Assembly (NCBI RefSeq): GCF_002897035.1
Contig: NZ_BAUX01000020.1
Coordinates: 21,776-85,775 of the forward strand
Reading direction: 5' to 3'
Length of the DNA stretch: 64,000 bases
Origin: Methylopila sp. Yamaguchi
Lineage (GTDB): Bacteria; Pseudomonadota; Alphaproteobacteria; Rhizobiales; Methylopilaceae
In this document: in pieces, positions 33,278-42,625 of the stretch
Numbering within the stretch: position 1 is the first letter of the stretch
How the letters are laid out: the number at the start of each line of letters is the position of its first letter
Translations under genes and position numbers: made by a program
Notes under the pieces: model-generated
The model's database searches: none
The model's input: the letters and a program-made list of their open reading frames with translations, nothing else
Told to the model about the DNA's origin: nothing

Positions 33278-34986
33278 CTCAGCATGTAGCGCCGCGCGAG
33301 CGGCAGTTCGGTCGCGGGCTCGCAGGTCGCGAGTTCGCCGTCGACGAAGACGTCGAAGGTCTGCGGATCGACGCGGATGTTCGGCAGGGCGTCGTTGTGC
33401 AGCATGTCGGACTTCTTCAGCCCCCGCGTGCCGCTCGCCGGCAGCAGGATCTTGGAGACGCCGAGCTCCTCCCGCAGCCCGCGGGCGATGGCGAGCGGAT
33501 GCACGAAGCAGGCGGACAGCGCCGGCGCCGCCTTGCCGTAGGCGCCCCATTGCGGGCGCAGCAGCATCGGCTCGCAAGTCATCAGCGAGGCCGCGCTGTC
33601 GCCCATCGCGCCCCACGCGATGAAGCCGCCCTTGATGACGAGCTCCGGCTTCACGCCGAAGAACGCCGGCCGCCAGACCACGATGTCGGCCATTTTGCCG
33701 GCTTCCAGCGAGCCGATGTGCTCGGCGATCCCAAAGGTCTTCGCGGCGTTGATCGTGTACTTGGCGACGTAGCGCTTGATGCGCTCGTTGTCACCGAAGC
33801 CCGGCTTCTCCTCGGGGAGCAGGCCGCGCTGGTCCTTCATCTTAGAGGCGAGCTGCCAGGTCCGGCAGATCACCTCGTGGATGCGGCCCATGCCCTGGCT
33901 GTCGGAGCCGAGCATCGAGATCGCGCCGATGTCGTGCAGGATGTCTTCCGCCGCGATGGTCTGCGCGCGGATGCGGCTCTCCGCGAAGGCCACGTCCTCC
34001 GGGATCGCCGGATTGAGGTGGTGGCAGGTCATGGTCATGTCGAGGTGTTCGTCGAACGTGTTGACCGTGTACGGATTGGTCGGGTTCGTCGACGACGGCA
34101 GGCAGTAGCCTTCGCCCGCCACGCGGATGATGTCCGGGGCGTGGCCGCCGCCGGCGCCCTCGGTGTGGTACATGTGGATCGTCCGGCCGCCGATCGCGGC
34201 CAGCGTATCCTCCAGAAAGCCGCTCTCGTTCAGAGTGTCGGTGTGCAGCTGCACTTGGTAGTCGAGCTCGTCGGCCGAGCGCAGGCAGGCGTCGATCGTC
34301 GCCGGCATCGCCCCCCAGTCCTCGTGGATCTTGAGCCCGAGGCATCCCGTCTCCAGCTGCTCCGTGAGGCAGCCCGGAATGTGGCTGTTGCCGCGGCCGA
34401 GAAAGCCGAAGTTCATCGGCCAGGCCTCGGAGGCTTGGATCATCTTGCCGGTGTTGAACGGGCCGCCGGAATCGATGCCGACCGTGATGGGCCCGAGCGA
34501 CCCGCCGAGCATGGTCGTCAACCCGCTCGCCAGAGCGTGGTCGACCAAGCCGGCGGAGTCGAAGTGCACATGCACGTCGATCCCGCCCGCGGTGGCGATC
34601 AGCCCCTCGCAGTCGCGCACGGTGGTGCCGGCGCCGACGATCAGCCGCGGGTCGACGCCGTCCATGACGGCGGGGTTCCCCGCCTTGCCGACGCCGACGA
34701 TCTTGCCGTCCTTGATCCCGAGGTCGCCTTTGACGATCCCGAGCACGGCGTCGATGACCAGCACGTTGCAGAGCAGGAAGTCGAGCGCGCCCTCGGCGTT
34801 GGTGATGCCGGCGGCGAGGCCCATGCCGTCGCGCAGCGTCTTGCCGCCGCCGTGTAGGCACTCGTCGCCGTAGGTCGCGTAGTCCTTCTCCACCACCGCG
34901 ATGAGCGAGGTGTCGCCGAGCCGGACGCCGTCGCCGACGGTCGGGCCATAGAGGGCGGCGTAGTCCTTGCGGGCGATCGTGACCAT
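33274..34986 (-). CDS. ureC: urease alpha subunit UreC
   Basis: 570 residues. All catalytic residues are present: His139 and His141 (GIDVHVHF), carbamylated Lys219 (GLKIHEDWG), His221, His248 ([12 protein letters not shown]), His274, flap Cys321-His322 (MTCHHL) and Asp362 (GSDSQGMGR). Compared with textbook ureases the surroundings differ: after HVHF the usual PQQ segment is replaced by [13 protein letters not shown], and GAGAIGLK by ETGCLGLK. The protein is thus a divergent but probably active nickel urease hydrolysing urea to ammonia and carbamate. It lies 11 bp after the fused ureAB gene. Confidence 0.95.
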   Translation of the reverse strand: MVTIARKDYAALYGPTVGDGVRLGDTSLIAVVEKDYATYGDECLHGGGKTLRDGMGLAAGITNAEGALDFLLCNVLVIDAVLGIVKGDLGIKDGKIVGVGKAGNPAVMDGVDPRLIVGAGTTVRDCEGLIATAGGIDVHVHFDSAGLVDHALASGLTTMLGGSLGPITVGIDSGGPFNTGKMIQASEAWPMNFGFLGRGNSHIPGCLTEQLETGCLGLKIHEDWGAMPATIDACLRSADELDYQVQLHTDTLNESGFLEDTLAAIGGRTIHMYHTEGAGGGHAPDIIRVAGEGYCLPSSTNPTNPYTVNTFDEHLDMTMTCHHLNPAIPEDVAFAESRIRAQTIAAEDILHDIGAISMLGSDSQGMGRIHEVICRTWQLASKMKDQRGLLPEEKPGFGDNERIKRYVAKYTINAAKTFGIAEHIGSLEAGKMADIVVWRPAFFGVKPELVIKGGFIAWGAMGDSAASLMTCEPMLLRPQWGAYGKAAPALSACFVHPLAIARGLREELGVSKILLPASGTRGLKKSDMLHNDALPNIRVDPQTFDVFVDGELATCEPATELPLARRYMLR

Positions 34987-34997
34987 GGCGTGTCTCC

Positions 34998-35690
34998 TCA
35001 GGCGCCGCGGAAGCCGGCCGCGCGGGCCTTGGCGAGCGCGACGTCCTTCGCCTCTTGGGTGGTGGTGTCGCCGCCGAGGCCGTTGAGGCCGCCGACGAAG
35101 CGGCTGCCGCCGAAGGTCGTCAGCGTCACCTCCTTGGTCTGGCCCGGCTCGAAGCGCACGGCCGTGCCGGCGGGAATGTCGAGCCGCATGCCGAAGGCCG
35201 CCGCGCGGTCGAACTCCATCGCGCGGTTCACCTCGAAGAAGTGGAAGTGCGAGCCGATCTGCACCGGGCGATCGCCGCTGTTGGTCGCCTCCAGCGTCAC
35301 GCGCGGCCGGCCGTCGTTCAGCTCGATCTCGCCCTCGAGCGCGAGCGTCTCGCCCGGCTGCACGGGATCCGCCTCGGAGCCCTCCGCCGGGCGGATCGGC
35401 TCGTGCACGGTCACGAGCTTGGTGCCGTCGGGGAAGACGCACTCCACCTGCAGGATGTGCAGCATCGCGGGCACCCCGGAGAGCACATCGTCGCTGGTCA
35501 GCACGGTCGCGCCGAAGCCGATGAGGTCGGCGACGGTGCGGTCCTCGCGGGCGCCTTCCAGGATCTCGTCGGTGATCAGCGCCACCGCCTCCGGGTAGTT
35601 GAGCTTGAGCCCCTTCGCCCTGCGTTTTCGCGCGAGCTCCGCCGCGGTGAAGATCGTCAGGCGTTCGAGTTCCGTCGGGGTCAGCAGCAT
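34998..35690 (-). CDS. ureAB: fused urease gamma-beta subunit
   Basis: 230 residues joining UreA (1-100: [49 protein letters not shown]) and UreB (about 125-225: [59 protein letters not shown]). The order gamma-beta matches the fused subunit of Helicobacter. It is 16 bp from ureF and 11 bp from ureC. The fusion implies an (AB)3C3-type assembly. Confidence 0.94.
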   Translation of the reverse strand: MLLTPTELERLTIFTAAELARKRRAKGLKLNYPEAVALITDEILEGAREDRTVADLIGFGATVLTSDDVLSGVPAMLHILQVECVFPDGTKLVTVHEPIRPAEGSEADPVQPGETLALEGEIELNDGRPRVTLEATNSGDRPVQIGSHFHFFEVNRAMEFDRAAAFGMRLDIPAGTAVRFEPGQTKEVTLTTFGGSRFVGGLNGLGGDTTTQEAKDVALAKARAAGFRGA

Positions 35691-35706
35691 AGGCGCTCGC
35701 GTGGGG

Positions 35707-36369
35707 TCAGTTCGAGAACAGGCGCAGCTCGCCCCGGGCGTGGCGAGCGGCGGCGATGTCGAGGCGGGGCGCGAAGCTCGCGATCCGCTCCGGGGCGGGC
35801 GCGGCGGCGAGTTCGGCGAGGAGCGGCAGCAGGCGGCGGACGACGGCTTGCGCCGCGACGGCGCCGACGACGCCGAGGCGCACGGCCGCTGTGGTGAAGC
35901 CGGAGAGGACCATGTAGCCGGAGGCGAGCGTCGCGCCTTCGGCGTCGAGGCCCGCGCCGCGCCAGACAACCCCTTGCGTCGGCGCGAGATGGCCCTGCGC
36001 ACGGCCGGCGCGCACCCGCGCCTGCCACTCGCCCGCCCCGGGCGTCGCGATGCGGACATGAGCGGCGAGCAGCCCCGCCCCGTTGCGGCGTGAGCCGGCG
36101 CGGAACGGCTCCGACAGCGTGGTGGCCTCCACCTCGGCGTCGATCTCGGCGACGGCGTCGAGGTCGTCGGCGCGGGCGAACGCCTGAAGCATGGCGACCC
36201 GGTCGGCGGTCGCCCAGCGGCGGCGGAGAACGCCGGCGATCATCCGCTCCAGCGCCTCGCCGTCTAGGGCCTCTGAGGCCGCGAGGCCTTCAAGCCCGTT
36301 CGAAAAGGCGAAGCTCCCGCTCGGAAAGGCGGCGTCCGCCTGCCACATCGCGAGCAGCGGCCCGATCAC
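35707..36369 (-). CDS. ureF: urease accessory protein UreF
   Basis: 220 residues, all-helical. The family start is [25 protein letters not shown]. It is coupled to ureE by an ATGA overlap (36369-36366). It bridges UreD and UreG in the urease maturation complex. No unusual features. Confidence 0.9.
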   Translation of the reverse strand: MIGPLLAMWQADAAFPSGSFAFSNGLEGLAASEALDGEALERMIAGVLRRRWATADRVAMLQAFARADDLDAVAEIDAEVEATTLSEPFRAGSRRNGAGLLAAHVRIATPGAGEWQARVRAGRAQGHLAPTQGVVWRGAGLDAEGATLASGYMVLSGFTTAAVRLGVVGAVAAQAVVRRLLPLLAELAAAPAPERIASFAPRLDIAAARHARGELRLFSN

Positions 36370-36830
36370 GCCGCGAGATCCTGCGTCACCACGGAGCTCT
36401 TGATCGAGCGTCCGGCGAACAGCGCGTCGAGCCGTGCGAAGTAGGCCTCCGCCGGCCCTTCAAGCGCGACCAGCAGGCACTCGCCCTCGAAGCGCACGCG
36501 CCAGTGCAGATTGCCGGCGTGATAGCCAAGCTCGACCGCGTCGGCGATCGAGGTCGGCTGCAGGCGAAGCCAGCGCTCCACCTCCGCCCTCACCACGATC
36601 GCGCGGTCGTCGTCGATCAGCAGAACGGCGCCGTCGAACAACTTCTGCTCGCGGGGCAGGGCGATCGCGAGCTCCTCGCCCTTCGGCGTCGTAAGGCGCA
36701 GGCGTCGGCGCGCCATGTCGGCGCTCGCGATTGTCACGGTTTCCACCGCCCCGTGGTGTTCGAGATGATGGAGGCGCCGGTGGAGGCCGGGCTCGGCCCG
36801 GTCTCCGACGACGCTATCAATGTGCAGCAT
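36366..36830 (-). CDS. ureE: urease nickel metallochaperone UreE
   Basis: 154 residues, with an N-terminal peptide-binding domain (MARRRLRLTTPKGEELAIALP) and a C-terminal metal-binding domain (AVELGYHAGNLHWRVRFEGECLLV, where His in YHAGNLHW is the conserved nickel ligand). There is no His-rich tail, but a His cluster HRRLHHLEHH lies near the N-terminus, an unusual position that might serve as a secondary nickel store. It is the first urease gene of the run, 29 bp after the hydrolase gene. Confidence 0.88.
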   Translation of the reverse strand: MLHIDSVVGDRAEPGLHRRLHHLEHHGAVETVTIASADMARRRLRLTTPKGEELAIALPREQKLFDGAVLLIDDDRAIVVRAEVERWLRLQPTSIADAVELGYHAGNLHWRVRFEGECLLVALEGPAEAYFARLDALFAGRSIKSSVVTQDLAA

Positions 36831-36859
36831 TGGGGCAGGTCCTGTGGTGGCGCGCGTCG

Positions 36860-37879
36860 TCAGGAGGCGAGCAGGTCCTTGAGCTTGGCGTCGATGAAGT
36901 CGACGTCGGTCGGGTTGGTGCCGGGGCCACCGGCAAAGTGGCCCCAGATCGAGGGCACCGGCACGAGGGTGGCGTTCGGCATGTGCGCGACCTCGAATTC
37001 GCTGTCCTCGGGGGGGAAATAAAGGTCCGTCTGCCCAGGCATCACGAAGGCCTTGGCCTTGATCGCCCCGAGCGCGGCCTTGAAGTCGCCGCCGTAGAGC
37101 GAGTTGTCGCTGATGTCGCCGTTCTGCCAGGTCCACAGCATCGTCAGCAGGTTGTTGGCGTCCTTGGGCAGGAAGAAGCCCTCCCAGAAGGCGACGAGGA
37201 AGTCTTCGAGCGAGGAGTAGCCGAGCGCCTCGATGTCCAGCTTCTCCCGATAGAACGCCTGAGAAAAGCCCCATCCGGCGTAAACCCGCGCCATCGCCCG
37301 CAGGCCTCGCGCCGGCTTGTCGACGTACCAGCCCTCGGCGAAGGCGGCGTCCGCGGTCAGCGCGGCCTTCACGCCCTCGAGGAAGACGAAGTTGTGCCGC
37401 GAGCATTTGGCGGACCCGCAGAACGGCGCGATCAGGTCCATCATGTCGGGGAACAGCGCGCCCCAGTGGAAGGTCTGCAGCGCGCCCATCGACCAGCCGG
37501 TCACCAGCCGGACATGCTCGATCCCGAACAGCTCCGTCACCAGCCGATGCTGGACCATGACGTTGTCGTAGGCCGTGACCTGGGGAAACCGTGGGCCGTT
37601 GTAGGGCTCCGGCGTGTTGCTTGGCGACGACGACAAACCGTTGCCGAGCATGTTCGGCACGATGATGAAGTACTTCTCAGGATCGAGCGCCCGGCCGGCG
37701 CCGATGAGCCACTCGTTCTCGTAGTGCTGTCCCGAATACCAGGTCGGGTAGACGATCACGTTGTCCTTGGCGGGGCTCAGCGTCCCGTAGGTCTTGTAGG
37801 CGAGCTTCGCGCCACGGATTGTCGCGCCGCGTTGCAGGGACACGTCCCCCAGTTCGAAGATCTTGTAGTCGACGGTCAT
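36860..37879 (-). CDS. MetX-like alpha/beta hydrolase
   Basis: 339 residues of the homoserine O-acetyltransferase-like alpha/beta-hydrolase group. Nucleophile Ser in GWSMGALQ, acid in GQTDLYFP and His in IWGHFAGGPG form a full triad; the oxyanion region is YPTWYSGQHYENEWLIG. A strong AAGGAGG precedes the ATG. It stands between amiE and ureE in one leftward run, so it probably belongs to amide or ester metabolism (an acyltransferase or esterase), not to methionine synthesis. The exact substrate is unknown. Confidence 0.85.
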   Translation of the reverse strand: MTVDYKIFELGDVSLQRGATIRGAKLAYKTYGTLSPAKDNVIVYPTWYSGQHYENEWLIGAGRALDPEKYFIIVPNMLGNGLSSSPSNTPEPYNGPRFPQVTAYDNVMVQHRLVTELFGIEHVRLVTGWSMGALQTFHWGALFPDMMDLIAPFCGSAKCSRHNFVFLEGVKAALTADAAFAEGWYVDKPARGLRAMARVYAGWGFSQAFYREKLDIEALGYSSLEDFLVAFWEGFFLPKDANNLLTMLWTWQNGDISDNSLYGGDFKAALGAIKAKAFVMPGQTDLYFPPEDSEFEVAHMPNATLVPVPSIWGHFAGGPGTNPTDVDFIDAKLKDLLAS

Positions 37880-37946
37880 CGCAGAACCTCCTTGAGGCGG
37901 GGACACGAGGCGCGCCGGCATGACCGGCGCGCCTCGTGCGCGTCGC

Positions 37947-38984
37947 TCAGCGGTGGAGAGTCTTCGCGGTCGGAAGCCCCTCGATCGGGCATTCGTCAAC
38001 GCCGACCGTCGGGCGCGTGAAGGACTCGACCATCTCGCGCGTGCCCTCCGGGTCCGCGATCCAGCGCTTGTAGAAGTCGTAGGGGCAGTCCGCCGTGCCC
38101 TTGTCGCCGTCGCCGGAGTTGATCATCCCGGTGTAGCCGCGGTGGACCAGCTTGAAGAGGTGGTTGTTGGACTGGCCGTTCTTGCGGAAGTCGCGGATCA
38201 GCGACACGGAGAGCTGTGCGTAGTTGACCCCGTTCTCCTCGGTGCCGCACTCGCCGAGCGTGCGGCCGTCGAAGCCAACGATCGCGGAGTGGCCGAAGTA
38301 GGAATAGACGCCGTCGAAGCCGGTGGCGTTGGCGACCGCCACATAGGTGTTGTTTGCCCAGGCCATGGCCTTGGCCATCACCACCTGCTGATCCTTCGCC
38401 GGGTACATGTAGCCCTGGCAGCGGACGATCAGCTCGGCGCCCCGCATCGCGCAGTCGCGCCAGATCTCCGGGTAGTTGCCGTCGTCGCAGATGATCAGGC
38501 TGATCTTCAGGCCCTTCGGCCCGTCGGAGACATAGGTGCAGTTGCCGGGGTACCAGCCCTCGATCGGCACCCACGGCATGATCTTGCGGTACTTCTGAAC
38601 GATCTCGCCCTGGTCGTTCATCAGGATCAGCGTGTTGTAGGGCGCTTTGTTCGGGTGCTCCTCGTGGCGCTCGCCGGTGAGCGAGAACACGCCCCAGCAC
38701 TTCGCCCTGCGGCAGGCGTCGGCGAAGATCTCAGTCTCCTCGCCGGGGATCGCAGACGCGGTGTCGTACATCTCCTTGGAGTCGTACATGATCCCGTGGG
38801 TCGAGTACTCGGGGAAGATCACGAGGTCCATACCCGGCAGGCCGGCCTTCATGCCGACCACCATGTCGGCGATCTTCTTGGCGTTCTGCAGCACCTCGGC
38901 CTTCGTGTGCAGGCGGGGCATCTTGTAGTTCACCACCGCTACGCCGACGGTGTCGTTGCTTGAACCGATGTCGCCGTGAATCAT
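37947..38984 (-). CDS. amiE: aliphatic amidase AmiE
   Basis: 345 residues, close to the 346 of the Pseudomonas aeruginosa amidase. The catalytic residues fall at the same positions: Glu59 ([10 protein letters not shown]), Lys134 (YRKIMPWVP), Glu142 and Cys166 ([10 protein letters not shown]). It hydrolyses short aliphatic amides (acetamide, propionamide; perhaps formamide) to acid and ammonia. AAGGAG lies upstream of the ATG at 38984. A 336-bp leader with a terminator and an ANTAR-like hairpin precedes it, directly after amiR, pointing to antitermination control. Formamidase AmiF is a close alternative. Confidence 0.93.
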   Translation of the reverse strand: MIHGDIGSSNDTVGVAVVNYKMPRLHTKAEVLQNAKKIADMVVGMKAGLPGMDLVIFPEYSTHGIMYDSKEMYDTASAIPGEETEIFADACRRAKCWGVFSLTGERHEEHPNKAPYNTLILMNDQGEIVQKYRKIMPWVPIEGWYPGNCTYVSDGPKGLKISLIICDDGNYPEIWRDCAMRGAELIVRCQGYMYPAKDQQVVMAKAMAWANNTYVAVANATGFDGVYSYFGHSAIVGFDGRTLGECGTEENGVNYAQLSVSLIRDFRKNGQSNNHLFKLVHRGYTGMINSGDGDKGTADCPYDFYKRWIADPEGTREMVESFTRPTVGVDECPIEGLPTAKTLHR

Positions 38985-39193
38985 GCTCAGTCTCCTTGGG
39001 CCTTCGGGCGCTTCGCTTGGCGCCTCAGGGGTGGCGCGCGCCCCCCGTCGCCGCCGGCGAAGCGCGCCGGCGCGGCGTCGAGCAGGCCGCGGGGTCGAAG
39101 TGTCTGGTCTGGCGAAGCAAAGGCGCAGGTCGCGCATGCGTCGCCAAATGGAAGCAGTGCCGGACGACCGACGACGGCGCTGTCGCGGACGCG

Positions 39194-39240
39194 AAAAACA
39201 AAAAAGCCCGCCAAATCCTCTCGGGAGGATCTGTCGGGCT
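39194..39240 (-). terminator. leader terminator upstream of amiE
   Basis: On the minus strand AGCCCG (39240-39235) pairs with CGGGCT (39210-39205) around an inner ATCCTC-CCGA-GAGGAT hairpin, followed by TTTTTTGTTTTT. This is the clearest intrinsic terminator in the window, and it sits inside an operon leader, as expected for AmiR-type attenuation. Confidence 0.85.
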
Positions 39241-39250
39241 ACATCGCCAA

Positions 39251-39277
39251 GCCGGATCGACCACCTTGTGATCCGGC
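39251..39277 (-). ncRNA. ANTAR-like hexaloop stem-loop in the amiE leader
   Basis: On the minus strand GCCGGATC pairs with GATCCGGC. Inside, AC/GT with one bulged C closes the hexaloop AAGGTG, which has A at position 1 and G at position 4, the hallmark of ANTAR target RNAs. A second motif between it and the terminator could be TGT-AGCCCG-ACA, whose loop contains the 5' arm of the terminator, but this lacks G at position 4. Confidence 0.55.
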
Positions 39278-39320
39278 GAAGTCGCTCGGCCGCTGCATCG
39301 CGCTCAAGCAACGGCCGAAG

Positions 39321-39929
39321 CTAAGCACCATCCGCGCGGAAGTTCAATAGCTCGTTGGCGTTGATGATCGCGCTCGCCATCTCCTCCATCGGCACCCGCT
39401 TCGACATGGCTTGGCGGCGGATGGTCTGGAACGCCTCCTCCTCGGAGATGCCCTGGTTGGCCATCAGGATGGTCTTGGCCTTCTGGATCTGCTGGATGCC
39501 GTTCAGCTTGCGCTCGAGCTTGCGCAGCCGCCGCGCCTGCTCCTTGCGCTCAAGCCAGAGACTGCGCGCGAGGGCGATCTGCGTCAGAAGGCCGAACGGC
39601 TTCAGCGGCCGCTCGATCACCGCAAGCGCCCCGCTCTCCAGCAGCAGCGAGAGCGTCGACGGGTTCTCGTAGCCGACGATCGCGATCACGGTCGGGGGCG
39701 AGTCGGAGCGCGACTTCATCAGCTTCAGCAGCCCGTCGCGGTCCTCCTGTTCGATCGTCAGCAGCACCAGGTCGACGTTGTCGGAGTAGGCGTCGGGGAT
39801 CGGCCACGTCGTCTCGACGAAACAGCCGATGCGCTTGAGGTGGTCGACGAGCTGCTTTCCCTCCGCATCGTTGGGGTGAATCGCCTGAACGCGCAGGCCC
39901 TTGATGTCGCGCAGGATCTGGATCGCCAT
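39321..39929 (-). CDS. amiR: AmiR-type ANTAR antiterminator
   Basis: 202 residues. The N-terminal pseudo-receiver domain (1-125) lacks a normal phosphorylation site; a coiled coil follows (LERKEQARRLRKLERKLNGIQQIQ). The ANTAR domain (about 135-190) reads AKTILMANQGISEEEAFQTIRRQAMSKRVPMEEMASAIINANEL. The family binds leader RNA and prevents termination upstream of amidase genes. It starts 11 bp after amiC, whose product would sequester it without inducer. Its likely RNA target lies right after its own stop codon. Confidence 0.92.
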   Translation of the reverse strand: MAIQILRDIKGLRVQAIHPNDAEGKQLVDHLKRIGCFVETTWPIPDAYSDNVDLVLLTIEQEDRDGLLKLMKSRSDSPPTVIAIVGYENPSTLSLLLESGALAVIERPLKPFGLLTQIALARSLWLERKEQARRLRKLERKLNGIQQIQKAKTILMANQGISEEEAFQTIRRQAMSKRVPMEEMASAIINANELLNFRADGA

Positions 39930-39940
39930 CGCCAGCGGCC

Positions 39941-41113
39941 TCAGCGCGCGCTGGGCGACGGCTCGACGAAGTCCGCGGACCAGTCGTCGAGCCGTTGCGT
40001 CACGCAGTAGGGGTCCGGCTTCACGCGCACGCCGGGGTTCCAGACGATCTGGAACGCGCCCTTGGCGTCGAGCCGCGCCACCCGAGGCCAGAGGTAGGTG
40101 TGGTGGTTCTCCGGATCGACGCGCACGCGGCCCTGCGGCGCGTCGATCTCGACGTCCATGATCTCCGCCAGCACCCGCCGCGGGTCGTCCGCGCCGGCGC
40201 GCGCAAGCGCGGCGGCCGCGAGGTGGACCTGGAAGTAGGCGGCCTCCGCTGCGGATGGGATTGGCGCCTCGGCGCCGAACCGCTGGCGATAGGCCGCGAC
40301 GAACTTGCGCGCCGCGGGCGAGCCGAGCGTCGAGAAGAAGGTCGCCGCCGAGATGTGGCCTTCGGCGACGCCGGGCCTCATCTCCGCGACGTCGGCCTCG
40401 GAGGTTGTGAGGCTCGCGATCGGCATGTCGGAGGCCTTGAAGCCGGCGTCGGCGTAGGCCTCGTAGAACGCCGGGGTCGCCTGGCCGACGATGGTCGAGA
40501 AGATCACGTCCGGGCCGAGCTTCCGGATCCGCTTGATTACGCCCTTCAGGTCGTCCGCGGAGGCGTCGAGCGGAATGTAGAGCTCATCGAGGATCTTGCC
40601 ACGCGACTGGACCACGAAGTCGCTCATGATCCGGTTGATCTCGTACGGGTAGACGTAGTTCGAACCGACGAAGAGGTATCGCGGGCCGTGGCGCGCAAGC
40701 AGGTACTTGGCGAGCTGGAACGCGTTCTGGTTCGGCGCGGCGCCGGTGTAGATCGTCTGCAGCGAGTACTCGAAGCCCTCGTAGAGCGTGGGGTAGAACA
40801 GCAGACCGCGGAAGGGCTCCACCGCCTGCAGCACCGCCTTGCGGACGCTCGACATGTAGCAGCCGAAGATCAGCCGGACGCCGTCCGCCGCGATCAGCTG
40901 CTCGGCGAGCGCGCGGAAGCGCTTGGGGTCCGAGGCGCCGTCATAGACCACCGGCTGGAGCTCGCGGCCCATGACGCCGCCGGCCGCGTTGATCTCGTCG
41001 ATCGCCAGCAGCGTGGCGTTGAGCTGGGCGCGCTCGACGTTGGCCGTCACGCCCGTCATCGAGAACAACACGCCGATCCGCCAGGGCTCGCTCGTCACCG
41101 TCACGCTCCGCAC
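39941..41113 (-). CDS. amiC: AmiC-type cytoplasmic amide-binding repressor of AmiR
   Basis: 390 residues of the AmiC/UrtA fold: WRIGVLFSMTGVTANVERAQLNATLLAIDEINAAGGVMG, GCYMSSVRKAVLQAV, LFYPTLYEGFEYSLQTIYTGAAPNQN, YLFVGSNYVYPYE. The GTG start directly precedes the fold and no signal peptide is seen, as in Pseudomonas AmiC, which binds acetamide and releases AmiR. First gene of the leftward run that continues through amiE to ureD. The exact start (GTG at 41113 or 41104) is uncertain. Confidence 0.9.
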   Translation of the reverse strand: MRSVTVTSEPWRIGVLFSMTGVTANVERAQLNATLLAIDEINAAGGVMGRELQPVVYDGASDPKRFRALAEQLIAADGVRLIFGCYMSSVRKAVLQAVEPFRGLLFYPTLYEGFEYSLQTIYTGAAPNQNAFQLAKYLLARHGPRYLFVGSNYVYPYEINRIMSDFVVQSRGKILDELYIPLDASADDLKGVIKRIRKLGPDVIFSTIVGQATPAFYEAYADAGFKASDMPIASLTTSEADVAEMRPGVAEGHISAATFFSTLGSPAARKFVAAYRQRFGAEAPIPSAAEAAYFQVHLAAAALARAGADDPRRVLAEIMDVEIDAPQGRVRVDPENHHTYLWPRVARLDAKGAFQIVWNPGVRVKPDPYCVTQRLDDWSADFVEPSPSAR

Positions 41114-41326
41114 CGTCCATCCCGCCCGCGCTCGGCGGTCGGACGCATGGATAGACCATTTTTTCGCGTGTGCAGCACGTCCTTGATGCTCTTTGACGCG
41201 CCACGCCTAAAATCCGGTCGCCGTGGTGCGGATCGCGGTTGCGCGGAGCGCGGAGCTTCGCCCTAATAGGCCGCAGCGGCCCCGGATCAGGCTCGTCGCG
41301 CCCCCATAATCCCGGTTGCGGACCCC

Positions 41327-42625
41327 ATGACCCTCCTCACGACGCCGTCGCGCGACGACGCGGCGGTCGACGACTTCCATCGCCTGTTCGACGCCGTCGC
41401 CGCCTGCGGCGCCACCCCGCGCGGCGGCCTCGAACGCCAAAGCGCCAGCGCCGCCGACGGCGAGGCGCGGCGCGTCTTCGCCGCGGCGCTCGAGGCGGCC
41501 GGCGCGACGGTGCGGACCGACGCCGTCGGCAACCAGTACGGCGTGTTCGCGCTCGCCGACCGGGCCGACGCGCCGCTCGTGATGCTCGGCTCCCACCTCG
41601 ACAGCCAGCCGCGCGGCGGCCGCTTCGACGGCGCGCTCGGCGTCGTCGCGGCGGCGGCGGTCGGCGCGGCGCTGATGCGGGCGAAACAGGCGGGCGCGCG
41701 CTTCGACGCCGATTTTTGCGCGGCGAACTGGACCAACGAGGAGGGCGCCCGCTTCCGCCCGAGCCTGCTCGGCAGCGGCTTCTTCACGGGCAAGCACGAC
41801 GCGGCTTTCGCGCTCTCCCGCGCCGACGACGCCGGCGTGACGCTGGGCGAGGCGCTCGCCGCCATCGGCCAGCGCGGGACGGACGCGCCGCCGCCGCTCC
41901 CGGCCTGCTATCTCGAGCTCCACATTGAGCAGGGCCTCCATCTCGAGAGCGCGGCCGCGAACATCGGCGTGGTCCGCCGCAACTGGGGGGCGATCAAGGT
42001 CGACGTCCGGTTCCAGGGCGAGCAGGCCCACACCGGCCCGTGCCCGATGCCGCTCCGCCGCGACGCATTGCTCGCCGCCGCCTACCTCATCGCCGAGGCC
42101 CGCGCGATCGCCGACCGCTGGCCGGGCGTGGTCCACACCTCCGTCGGCCGCATCCTCGTGGCGCCGAACTCGGCCAACGTCGTGCCGTCCGAGGTCGCGC
42201 TGTCGCTGGAAATCCGCTCGGCCGACGACGCGGTGCTGGCGGAGGCCGGCGCGCTCGGCGTACGCGCCATCGTCGAAGCGGCGGAACGCGCCAAGGTCAC
42301 GGTCACGGCCGAAAGCTCGGAGCGCCCGATCCGGCAACTGCCCACCGAGGTTTGCAACCTCGTCGGCGCCTGCGCGCAGGCGTTGGGGCTCAGTCACCGC
42401 GACATCGACACGGTTGCGGGCCATGACGCCATCAGCCTGCTCGGCCTCTGCCCGACCGGGCTGATCTTCGTGCCGAGCGTCGGCGGCGTCGCCCACAACG
42501 AAGGCGAGTTCACCGAGCGCGCCGACATCGAGAACGGCCTCCGCCTCTGTCTCGAGGCCGCGTGGCGTCTCTGCCAAGCGGGCGGCTCGCCGGAACGCGC
42601 GACCCTTGCCGGAGGTCCCGCATGA
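41327..42625 (+). CDS. M20-family Zn-dependent amidohydrolase (N-carbamoyl-amino acid / allantoate amidohydrolase type)
   Basis: 432 residues. Metal ligands of the hydantoinase/carbamoylase family are visible: LGSHLDSQPRGGRFDGALG (His, Asp), NEEGARF (Glu) and GVAHNEGEF (C-terminal His). HIEQG and QAHTGPCPMPLRRDAL also match beta-ureidopropionase and allantoate amidohydrolase relatives. It would release ammonia and carbon dioxide from an N-carbamoyl compound. It is divergent from amiC over a 213-bp gap and is followed with an ATGA overlap by the first kinase-like gene. Confidence 0.88.
   Translation: MTLLTTPSRDDAAVDDFHRLFDAVAACGATPRGGLERQSASAADGEARRVFAAALEAAGATVRTDAVGNQYGVFALADRADAPLVMLGSHLDSQPRGGRFDGALGVVAAAAVGAALMRAKQAGARFDADFCAANWTNEEGARFRPSLLGSGFFTGKHDAAFALSRADDAGVTLGEALAAIGQRGTDAPPPLPACYLELHIEQGLHLESAAANIGVVRRNWGAIKVDVRFQGEQAHTGPCPMPLRRDALLAAAYLIAEARAIADRWPGVVHTSVGRILVAPNSANVVPSEVALSLEIRSADDAVLAEAGALGVRAIVEAAERAKVTVTAESSERPIRQLPTEVCNLVGACAQALGLSHRDIDTVAGHDAISLLGLCPTGLIFVPSVGGVAHNEGEFTERADIENGLRLCLEAAWRLCQAGGSPERATLAGGPA

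Larger units (their letters stand above)
38985..39320 (-). other. amiE leader region (antitermination leader)
   Basis: 336 bp between amiR and amiE. On the minus strand the order is stem-loop 1 (39277-39251), terminator (39240-39194), then about 200 bp of GC-rich sequence and the AAGGAG site before amiE. Because amiC and amiR lie upstream in the same direction, the terminator would block read-through into amiE and urease unless relieved. Confidence 0.7.

Noticed and set aside
36860..37879. Calling the alpha/beta hydrolase homoserine O-acetyltransferase MetX
   Set aside because: The fold and triad match, but position between amiE and ureE argues against methionine synthesis; left as MetX-like.
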